Part shown: in pieces, positions 19,713-25,827 of the stretch
How positions within the stretch are numbered: position 1 is the stretch's first letter
Layout of the letters: each line of letters opens with the position of its first letter
Source of the DNA: a virus
Reading direction: 5' to 3' (one strand)
DNA length: 28,079 nt
IMG/VR virus record: IMGVR_UViG_3300038825_000308
Span: 1 to 28,079 of that record
Made by a program: the position numbers and the translations under genes
Notes under the pieces: model-generated
The model's input: only the letters and a program-made list of their open reading frames with translations
Databases searched by the model: none
Told to the model about the DNA's origin: nothing

Positions 19713-20701
19713 TACACGGCCTCCTTGTTCATCTTAGGCAAGAACACCTTGCCGATCATACGGCAGATCGGGTGCCCGACCGCCATCAGGGCTTTACCGA
19801 ATATGTTCGACTTGTATTCGCTTGGGCGCATAACGTGTGCCATCTCGGCTGCCCACGCCGTTGCGACTGGCGACACGATTGCCAGTGCGACCTTGGAGCC
19901 GATGCTGTCACCCTTGATGTATTCTGCGACCGAAGTGGCCCACAGGCGGTATCCGTCTCCAAGCATCGGGTCTTCACGGTTCACGCGCAGTCCGAACTCA
20001 GCGTCCAAGGCGTACATCTCATCGGACAACCGACCGAGCTCGTGAAGAGCCGTGCAGATGACCTTATCGCCGCCACCGCCGCCGCCTTCTCCACCGTTAT
20101 CCCCCATGAACCCCTTAGCACCTGCCCCAAAGCCTGTTCCGCCCATTGCAACAGAGGCGTTCGAGATTGCGTTGCCTAGGTCCGTGCCAAACCCTTCGCC
20201 ACCAGCGTTAGCGCTTGCATTCCCGCCGTAGTCCATGTCTCGCCCGCCGTAGTCTGCAAATGTGGGGGCCGAAACCGCTGGAGCCACTGGAGCCACTGGA
20301 GCCGAGGGGGCTGCGCCCGTCATTGGATCAAGGAACTGAGCCATGATCGCGTCGTATTGCCCTGGGCGGCGAGCGGCAAACTCGGCGACAGACTGCTCAT
20401 ACATCGGAGCCGATGAGTAACCCTGCACGCCACCTGCGGATGTTGTCGGCGCTGGCATACCGCCCATAATGTCCTGCTGGGACGTCGGGGCCGCCAAGCC
20501 GAAGGCTCCCGCAGTGTCGGCAGTGTTCTGGAACGCCGCCTGCTGCATCGGTGAGAACGCAGCGACGTCAGGGCCGTAGTACGGTGTGTAGCCGATCTTT
20601 GAGATGTCGCTTGCGCGTGCCAAGTTCGCCTTGGACGCCGCCTCGATGTATTCGGGGATTTTTACTTCTGAAGTGGTTGAACCACCCTTGCCGCCTGACA
20701 T
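19712..20701 (-). CDS. Gly-rich internal virion protein
   Basis: A 329-residue protein, probably structural. It starts M-S-G-G-K-G-G-S-T, like its neighbour. Residues 15-60 are helical with a Y-T-P-Y-Y-G-P-D-V motif. A Pro/Ala/Val repeat (A-P-V-A-P-V-A-P) and a Gly-rich stretch (G-G-E-G-G-G-G-G-G-D) separate it from a conserved-looking C-terminus: C-T-A-L-H-E-L-G-R-L, W-A-T-S-V-A-E-Y-I-K-G, and a hydrophobic segment A-L-A-I-V-S-P-V-A-T-A-W-A. Placed between the tail stabiliser and ejection genes, it is probably an ejection or tail-core component. Confidence 0.75.
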   Translation of the reverse strand: MSGGKGGSTTSEVKIPEYIEAASKANLARASDISKIGYTPYYGPDVAAFSPMQQAAFQNTADTAGAFGLAAPTSQQDIMGGMPAPTTSAGGVQGYSSAPMYEQSVAEFAARRPGQYDAIMAQFLDPMTGAAPSAPVAPVAPAVSAPTFADYGGRDMDYGGNASANAGGEGFGTDLGNAISNASVAMGGTGFGAGAKGFMGDNGGEGGGGGGDKVICTALHELGRLSDEMYALDAEFGLRVNREDPMLGDGYRLWATSVAEYIKGDSIGSKVALAIVSPVATAWAAEMAHVMRPSEYKSNIFGKALMAVGHPICRMIGKVFLPKMNKEAV

Positions 20702-21063
20702 CAGCCGAACTCCTTAATGTATGAGGCGTGCTGAGCTTCCCAGCCGTGTGCCTTCAGTGGTTTCTTCCAGCCAAAGCGGCCAGACATTGTAAGTGCGCTG
20801 CAACCTTGAGCTTTTGCCCATTCTATCACATCGTCGTGCATATCCAAAATCTGTTCAAGTTCTCCGCCACCCAAGAACACATTGAGGACACTTTTTCTAG
20901 GATATACCACAATTTCAGTGATGATACACCCCTTGGGCGTTGGCCAAAGTTGCAAGTAGCCCTTGCCGATCCCCTCAACTATGTCGCTGAACTCGTGCGT
21001 GCCGCCTGAATACTCAAGTGCGGCCTCAATCCACGGTCTGCATCTCTCCAGCTCGTTATCCAT
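20701..21063 (-). CDS. GNAT-like acyltransferase-fold protein in the tail cluster
   Basis: A 120-residue protein starting at ATG 21063, 8 bases inside the preceding gene, with GAGG upstream. The sequence P-K-G-C-I-I-T-E-I-V-V-Y-P-R-K-S, then D-V-I-E-W-A-K-A-Q-G-C-S-A-L and F-G-W-K-K-P-L-K-A-H-G-W, fits the later half of a GNAT fold: a central strand, a helix, then 'GW......GF'. Similar small proteins occur in many podovirus tail clusters, where their role is unknown. An acetyl-CoA pyrophosphate loop (R/Q-x2-G-x-G/A) is not obvious, so it may not be an active acetyltransferase. Confidence 0.72.
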   Translation of the reverse strand: MDNELERCRPWIEAALEYSGGTHEFSDIVEGIGKGYLQLWPTPKGCIITEIVVYPRKSVLNVFLGGGELEQILDMHDDVIEWAKAQGCSALTMSGRFGWKKPLKAHGWEAQHASYIKEFG

Positions 21064-21712
21064 GAAGCCTCGTAATTGCCATTGTTGACGCAGGTGCGGC
21101 GGGCGCGAATGCCGTGGCCGCCGAGGCGTTGAGCGTGCCGCTCGTGCCGTCAACTGCCCACATGGCCTCCAAGTAGTCGCCAGCCGCAAAGTCAAAGATC
21201 GCTGTCCGAGACACGACAATAACGGCGCCGTTTTGGTGCAGAGCGTTCTTCATTGTTGAGCCCGCAACGTCAACGCCGTTCACGCGCGGCCAGAACCAGA
21301 AGTTGACCGTGCTTGACGATGTAGACGAGATTTGCGCTGAGAAGGAGACCATGTACTGGCCAGCCTCCGCAAATACCAAGCGAGACGCAGGCGTGCCGTT
21401 GGTGATGCCACTCTCGACGGACGGCGTGTAGGTCAAGGCGTAGGCAGTGTTGGCCAGCGCAGCCGTCTGGCTCGCAGTCACCGCACCAGAATACTGGCCG
21501 TCCTCAAGCACGATCTGCCGCCACTCTCCGTTCTTGGAGACGATGGGGTATTCATTTACCTCATCCCAGAGGATGACGCCATTCTCTGACGCACGGGCGT
21601 CGGCACGCTTGAAGGCCAGACGTGATGCCGTGCGTTGCAGATATGTCACAATGTTCTGCGACCATACCTTCAGGTCACCCGTGACTGGGGGAGGCGTGTA
21701 CCCGCCACTCAT
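21056..21712 (-). CDS. Tail-associated protein with jelly-roll (C1q-like) C-terminal domain
   Basis: A 218-residue protein. Residues 1-70 are a helical adaptor with a W-R-Q-I-V-L-E-D-G-Q-Y-S-G junction. From about 75 to 215 there is a beta sandwich pattern close to C1q/TNF-like phage domains: F-A-E-A-G-Q-Y-M-V-S-F-S-A-Q-I, V-N-F-W-F-W-P-R-V-N-G-V-D, I-F-D-F-A-A-G-D-Y-L-E-A-M-W. Such domains form trimers and often bind sugars or proteins on the particle. It overlaps the gp10-like gene by 4 bases (ATGA). Start M-S-G-G-Y-T-P-P-P. It could be a head decoration or tail tip protein. Confidence 0.75.
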   Translation of the reverse strand: MSGGYTPPPVTGDLKVWSQNIVTYLQRTASRLAFKRADARASENGVILWDEVNEYPIVSKNGEWRQIVLEDGQYSGAVTASQTAALANTAYALTYTPSVESGITNGTPASRLVFAEAGQYMVSFSAQISSTSSSTVNFWFWPRVNGVDVAGSTMKNALHQNGAVIVVSRTAIFDFAAGDYLEAMWAVDGTSGTLNASAATAFAPAAPASTMAITRLHG

Positions 21713-23184
21713 CGCTTGCTGCCTGCCGTGGCTTCAAGGCGCATAACGCCGACACGCCAGTCTGCCAGCTTTGCGCCCTCGACGCGCATCCGCACCTGAC
21801 GCCCAGTGAAGCGCACGGACGTCGGATTGGCCATGGCATACGGCCCGTAGGTGCGCTCGTCGTCATTCGGATGGAAGCGTGTCTTGAATGTCGCCTCAAC
21901 GTCACCCTGCGTGAGCTCGTCTGGAATGAGCATCGTGGCCGACATGACATTGTCGCCTGCGCCGAGGCTGATTGGGCCGCTCTCGGCGAAGACCTCTGCG
22001 CCCTCGTAGTTGAGGCCAGTGTCGTGATTGTATGCGTCGCCGTCAGTCTTGAACCACACGGGGCGGCGGAACACGCCGCGGTCAAAGCCAGCCGTGCGTG
22101 AGAGCTGGCCGATAGACCAGTGACCCTCCTTGTAGTTGTAGCTGACGTAGCGGTCGATCTCGTTGGAGCCTTCCGACGGATACCACCACCAGATTTCGTT
22201 GTACTGCTGATTGGCCACCGCCCACACCTTCGAGGCTTGCGCCGCGTTCATGTCGTTGAAGACGTGATCGGCAACCTCGCAGGGGATGTCCTGCACGGCC
22301 CCGCCTGCGTAGGCGAAGAAGCCACGCTGGCCCATCCAGAAGACGCCCTCGTCAACCGCCGCCGCTGATCTGCGGCTCACGGCCCCACATGAGGAGCCGA
22401 CGCGAGAGAAGCCGTAGACGAACTGGCCGCCGATGTATGTGACGCTGTGGGCGTCGATGTCGGTGATGACGAGAGACTGCCCGCGCGTACGGATGCCCTG
22501 CATGATCTGGCCAGCCGTTTGCAGCTCGATGTCGCCAGCCTCGTTTGTCGCTGCGGGCGTCCACGAGGTGTTGTTCTCGCGGTCGCACCACTGCACGAGG
22601 CGGGGGTTGCCGCCAGCGCCGAGCGCGAACAGGAAGCGTTCCTCCGTGACCAGCAGGCCGAGGTTGTTGGTCGGCGCATTGGCAATCGGCGCGGCGTTTG
22701 TATTTGTGTCGAGCTGCCACTCAAGCAGGCGTCCGTCTGCCGTGGAGCATGCCACGAGGTATGAGCCCCAGTTATCCAGAGAAAACGTGGTGGCCTCCGA
22801 GTAGTTGCCAGCGTCGGCGCGCTCTGTGCCGTAGAAGCCGAGGCCGTAGAAGCCGCCGCTGTAGCCGATGTTCGCCACCGCGTCGAGCGTGCCAGCCGTC
22901 AAGTCTGCTGGCGTGATGTCAGTGACGATGTTGCTCTCCGTGGAGACCACGAGCTTGTCGTGGAAGCCAGCGGCAAACCAGCGGTCGGACGTGGTGTCCT
23001 GCCACGCGATAGCGGCTCGCGGCGCAGTCGTGCCGAGCGAGACGCGGCTCTCCCACCCACGCACGGGGCGCATGGTGTTCTCAACCCACCGCACGAGGTT
23101 GGCGTCACGCCAGCGGTTGCTGCCCTGAAGCTCAGTGCCGTTGCGGTAGACGCCTGCGGGGATTTGGAGTGGAATTAGCGGCAT
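21709..23184 (-). CDS. Tail stabilisation protein (P22 gp10-like)
   Basis: A 491-residue protein, close to P22 gp10 (about 470). It begins P-L-I-P-L-Q-I-P-A-G-V-Y-R-N-G-T-E-L-Q, then N-R-W-R-D-A-N-L-V-R-W and R-P-V-R-G-W-E-S-R, the common opening of the phage stabilisation (packaged DNA stabilisation) family. Repeated W-x-x-A-x-F and G-N-P-R-L-V-Q-W-C-D-R segments suggest a beta-propeller-like body. It would close the tail channel below the portal and connect to fibres. The ribosome site is GAAGGG before ATG. Confidence 0.86.
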   Translation of the reverse strand: MPLIPLQIPAGVYRNGTELQGSNRWRDANLVRWVENTMRPVRGWESRVSLGTTAPRAAIAWQDTTSDRWFAAGFHDKLVVSTESNIVTDITPADLTAGTLDAVANIGYSGGFYGLGFYGTERADAGNYSEATTFSLDNWGSYLVACSTADGRLLEWQLDTNTNAAPIANAPTNNLGLLVTEERFLFALGAGGNPRLVQWCDRENNTSWTPAATNEAGDIELQTAGQIMQGIRTRGQSLVITDIDAHSVTYIGGQFVYGFSRVGSSCGAVSRRSAAAVDEGVFWMGQRGFFAYAGGAVQDIPCEVADHVFNDMNAAQASKVWAVANQQYNEIWWWYPSEGSNEIDRYVSYNYKEGHWSIGQLSRTAGFDRGVFRRPVWFKTDGDAYNHDTGLNYEGAEVFAESGPISLGAGDNVMSATMLIPDELTQGDVEATFKTRFHPNDDERTYGPYAMANPTSVRFTGRQVRMRVEGAKLADWRVGVMRLEATAGSKR

Positions 23185-23207
23185 GAGCAGCCCTTCTTTC
23201 GTTCAAC

Positions 23208-24038
23208 TTACTGGCTGTATGCCCTGATGTAGAGATCAAAATTTGAAGAAGACACTGTCATGATATTGTTTGAGCTTAGTTGAACGATCCGCAAAGCTGC
23301 ACCAATCCTCGCAACGACTTGCCCTCCACGGATGACCACCGCCATGCCGCGAGCATTTTCATAATCCGTATAACCACCGACTTGAATTTTGTCGCCGACC
23401 TGATAGCCGTTTATAGCTGCCGTACACTGCAAATAGACGTCAGCTCGGGCGGGACTAAAGCTCGGCGTGAAAGTGAACGTGGAGGCTATTGCAATCGTCT
23501 GCGCTGTGCTGGTCTCTGTAGACACGGCTGGAGCCAGCGCCTCAATCGCCGCCTTCACCTTCGCAGGCGACACGAGGCTTTCCGTTGTGCCCGTGCCAGC
23601 TTCCCAAGTCGCCTCAGACTGCGTCGCAGCCTCATATTTGGTGTCAATCTGCGCCTGAATTGCGGACGTCACGCCGTCGAGGTGATTGATCTCGGCTGTG
23701 GTGGCCGTGACACCGTCAAGCACGTTGAGCTCTGTCGCTGTGGCTGTGACGCCATCAAGGATGTTGATCTCTGCCGTTGTGGCCGTGACGCCATCAAGGA
23801 TGTTGAGCTCTGACGTTGTGGCTGTAACGCCATCGAGGACGTTGAGCTCTGCCACGGAGGCCGTGACGTCTGCACCGCCGATCTTGAGGGCTGTCAGGTT
23901 GGGCGATATGGCCGTCGTGCCGTCCAGCAAGTTGTCCAAGCTGTCGAGGTTTGTGTTGAGCTTCGTGCCCCATGTATCGGCGGATGCGCCGACCTCTGGT
24001 TTGACGAGACTGTAGGTTGTGGTGGTCGTGTCAGCCAT
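23208..24038 (-). CDS. Tail fibre protein with [11 protein letters not shown] repeats
   Basis: A 276-residue trimeric-fibre-like protein. Residues 1-60 form the base ([20 protein letters not shown]), a start common to phage fibres. Residues 64-128 hold five copies of a 13-residue repeat ([12 protein letters not shown]). Then come a linker with [15 protein letters not shown] and a C-terminal beta domain ending I-R-A-Y-S-Q. The repeat class is known from tail fibre shafts. It lies between gp10-like and further tail genes. Its C-terminus (about 180-276) is likely the outer, binding part. Confidence 0.82.
   Translation of the reverse strand: MADTTTTTYSLVKPEVGASADTWGTKLNTNLDSLDNLLDGTTAISPNLTALKIGGADVTASVAELNVLDGVTATTSELNILDGVTATTAEINILDGVTATATELNVLDGVTATTAEINHLDGVTSAIQAQIDTKYEAATQSEATWEAGTGTTESLVSPAKVKAAIEALAPAVSTETSTAQTIAIASTFTFTPSFSPARADVYLQCTAAINGYQVGDKIQVGGYTDYENARGMAVVIRGGQVVARIGAALRIVQLSSNNIMTVSSSNFDLYIRAYSQ
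23655..23849 (-). repeat. Five 39-bp tandem repeats in a tail fibre gene
   Basis: Five head-to-tail units, each encoding E-[LI]-N-x-L-D-G-V-T plus A-T-T-[AS] or variants. DNA identity between units is high, so slippage could change copy number and fibre length. Confidence 0.88.
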
Positions 24039-24082
24039 TTCGCTTCCAATCCGTTCGCTGTGTGGCTCAGAGAGCGCTTAAT

Positions 24083-24673
24083 TTAAGGCGCATCTTGCCA
24101 CGTTTTGCTATTTGAGGCAACTGGAGACCAGATGCCAGAGGCGCTGCCCGCGCCGACCCAAGTTCCGACAGAGCCAGCGGCGGGCGTCCAAGCGGCAGAG
24201 GCGTCGCTAGCGTCTGTCCATATCTCAGGCGTCGGCGGCAGCGGCTCCCACTTCTCGATGGCGCTTGCTGCAAACGCCAGAGACGCCGCCAGTGCTGAGG
24301 CGCTGGGCTTAACACGGACGCAGTTCGCCGCTGTGGCGGAGGTTGCCGATGTGGTGACGTGTATCTCGTAGACTGCGAGGGCTGTCGCCGATGTCGTGAG
24401 CGCTGCGGACGTCGCTGCGGACGTCGGGCGCACCCGCACAGCCAGTGAAGCCACTGAGAGCGACGGAGAGGCCGCACCAGAGCCCAGACGCACTCGCAGG
24501 GCGCTGGGCGTCGCGGTGAGCGCCGTTGACGCCGTAGCGTCCGCGCTGCGGAGCCTGATGGCGTCAGCGTCAGTCGTGGCAGCCGTGTTGATTTGGCACG
24601 CTGCCGAGATGGCGTCGCCGACAGCATAGCCTTCAAGCCAGTATTCAGGTTCGACGTAATACGGGAGCGCCAT
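24083..24673 (-). CDS. Repetitive tail protein with Trp decapeptide repeats
   Basis: A 196-residue Ala/Ser/Thr-rich protein. Residues 1-30 (P-Y-Y-V-E-P-E-Y-W-L-E-G-Y) form a small N-terminal cap. Residues 38-140 contain four or five loosely repeated units of about 20 residues beginning [LV]-R-[LV]-[RK]. The end holds six tryptophans at 142, 152, 162, 172, 182 and 192, exactly ten apart. Repeats of this kind occur in phage tail and decoration proteins, but I cannot name this one. GAGG lies seven bases before the ATG. GC content is high compared with the genes to its right. Confidence 0.75.
   Translation of the reverse strand: MALPYYVEPEYWLEGYAVGDAISAACQINTAATTDADAIRLRSADATASTALTATPSALRVRLGSGAASPSLSVASLAVRVRPTSAATSAALTTSATALAVYEIHVTTSATSATAANCVRVKPSASALAASLAFAASAIEKWEPLPPTPEIWTDASDASAAWTPAAGSVGTWVGAGSASGIWSPVASNSKTWQDAP
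24098..24250 (-). repeat. Six Trp residues with strict 10-residue (30-bp) period
   Basis: Codon positions for Trp142 to Trp192 fall every 30 bases. Intervening residues are mostly Ser, Ala, Gly, Thr and Pro (for example W-T-P-A-A-G-S-V-G-T). Confidence 0.9.
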
Positions 24674-24714
24674 CAGTGAGCCTCTATCAGCGGGGTTTGC
24701 GTGAGTGTATCACG

Positions 24715-24853
24715 CTATGGCTTATCTGGCCACGTTACGTTGTCAGGGAAGCCAACCTGTTGCGGCACATCCAAGAGTGCTTGTCGGTATGCAGCTCATG
24801 CTGCCTGTGTCTCAGCGTCAAGTGCAATCTCTGATTTCTTCTACTGTAGCCAT
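24715..24853 (-). pseudogene. Broken second tail-fibre-assembly gene (remnant)
   Basis: The 180 bases between the sulfotransferase and the repetitive tail gene hold no intact gene but a clear remnant. An ATG at 24853 overlaps the sulfotransferase stop (TAATG) and gives M-A-T-V-E-E-I-R before the frame is lost. In another frame the remains read A-L-D-A-E-T-Q-A-A, an in-frame TGA at 24796-24798, then A-A-Y-R-Q-A-L-L-D-V-P-Q-Q-V-G-F-P and V-T-W-P-D-K-P, then TAG at 24715. That end is a homologue of the intact neighbour's C-terminus (A-Y-R-R-A-L-L-N-I-T-D-Q-A-G-F-P, V-W-P). So at least one frameshift and one nonsense change separate it from a working fibre-assembly gene. Confidence 0.78.
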
Positions 24854-25419
24854 TAAGTCATCACTCCATCTGCACCACTCTCATAAAGGTCAAAGTCTTC
24901 TGAGGCTGCACCTTCAAACAAATATGCCATTTTTTTACTTAATATAACATCACATTCAGGAGAGACGTTATGATGGCTCATCTTTGGCATTTGTCCACAA
25001 GTAGCCCCAATGTGGGCAACAGCATCAGGCAAGTCTTCGAAACGATATATAAAGTCTGTGATTACGCCATTGCGCAACAAATACATTGATTGCAAACGCA
25101 GAGGCTCTGGCCACAAATGATGTCCGTCACAAAACCTACCTACAAACTCCTCAAAAGTCTTCTCGCCAATACCCCAAGCAGAGCTTGCAGAGTAAAAGTA
25201 AGGCGAGTGCTTCAAATACAAGTAATAGCTTTTAATCCAGTCATGCGGGTTGCGTATCAAGCCCAAGCAATCTTGACCGCCGTCACGCTTCACAACATCG
25301 ACAGGCTCGTGAGTATGAGGTGTATAGTTTTTCGCATAAGGAGAAAATGCCTTTTCAATGGCAATCGTGGCAGTCTTTGGAACCGCCACGAAACTTATGT
25401 TTTTGAGGTGAAGTGTCAT
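24853..25419 (-). CDS. Sulfotransferase-family protein (PAPS-dependent, predicted)
   Basis: A 188-residue protein with the two PAPS-binding elements of the sulfotransferase fold. The 5'-phosphosulfate loop is F-V-A-V-P-K-T-A-T-I-A (residues 10-20, Lys15, Thr16, Thr18). The 3'-phosphate site is L-I-R-N-P-H-D-W-I-K-S-Y (Arg56, Ser64). Further matches are F-I-Y-R-F-E-D-L (123-130) and a C-terminal D-F-D-L-Y-E, as in the 'iryEdL...D..LY' pattern. It would move sulfate from PAPS to a hydroxyl or amine, perhaps on a host surface glycan or on the phage fibre. It sits inside the fibre module, overlapping the fibre-assembly gene (ATGA), and is more AT-rich than the genes to its left. Confidence 0.85.
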   Translation of the reverse strand: MTLHLKNISFVAVPKTATIAIEKAFSPYAKNYTPHTHEPVDVVKRDGGQDCLGLIRNPHDWIKSYYLYLKHSPYFYSASSAWGIGEKTFEEFVGRFCDGHHLWPEPLRLQSMYLLRNGVITDFIYRFEDLPDAVAHIGATCGQMPKMSHHNVSPECDVILSKKMAYLFEGAASEDFDLYESGADGVMT

Positions 25420-25826
25420 GCAAGGAAAGAAGGCACTTCTGGCCAGACGATATCGGAGGGGAAGCCAGCCTGATCAGTAATATTAAGCAGCGCCCTGCGA
25501 TAAGCCGACACCTCGTCCTTTCTTTCTTGTGAAAGATCATCCCATCGAAGCGGGTTTGTTGCGACAGGGTCAACAATCTCAGTCAAAAGCTGACTGCGAT
25601 AATATCTGGCCTCTGAAGTCTGCTCATATAAAATTTCAGCCTCAGTGGGCGGGACATATGGCAGTGTTTCAGGGTTTGCGGCCATCTCAGCGTGAAGGGC
25701 TGCAACATCAAACTCAGAGCCAGCATCGCTTGGATCACAAGTGAACGGTATCCAACCGTGAACAGGGTGTTCAATCTCGCAGTCAATTTTCGTGCTGTTG
25801 ATGTATCGTGCGCTTTTGTATTTCAT
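25416..25826 (-). CDS. Tail fibre assembly protein (chaperone-like)
   Basis: A 136-residue protein. The N-terminal half has a small beta domain (I-D-C-E-I-E-H-P-V-H-G-W-I-P-F-T). The C-terminal half is helical and ends with A-Y-R-R-A-L-L-N-I-T-D-Q-A-G-F-P, then V-W-P, the typical end of Caudovirales fibre-assembly chaperones encoded just after their fibre genes. It follows the big fibre gene with its start 2 bases beyond that stop codon (TAGC-ATG). It would help the fibre fold and trimerise. The ribosome site is AAGGA, placed somewhat far from ATG. Confidence 0.82.
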   Translation of the reverse strand: MKYKSARYINSTKIDCEIEHPVHGWIPFTCDPSDAGSEFDVAALHAEMAANPETLPYVPPTEAEILYEQTSEARYYRSQLLTEIVDPVATNPLRWDDLSQERKDEVSAYRRALLNITDQAGFPSDIVWPEVPSFLA

Positions 25827-25827
25827 G

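Noticed and set aside
20701-21219. Longer 172-residue form of the GNAT-like gene
   Set aside because: The first 52 residues are an Arg/Pro-rich shadow of the neighbouring gene; ATG 21063 gives the normal short overlap and a sensible protein.
23655-23849. CRISPR-like regular repeats
   Set aside because: The repeats are in-frame protein repeats with no unique spacers between them.
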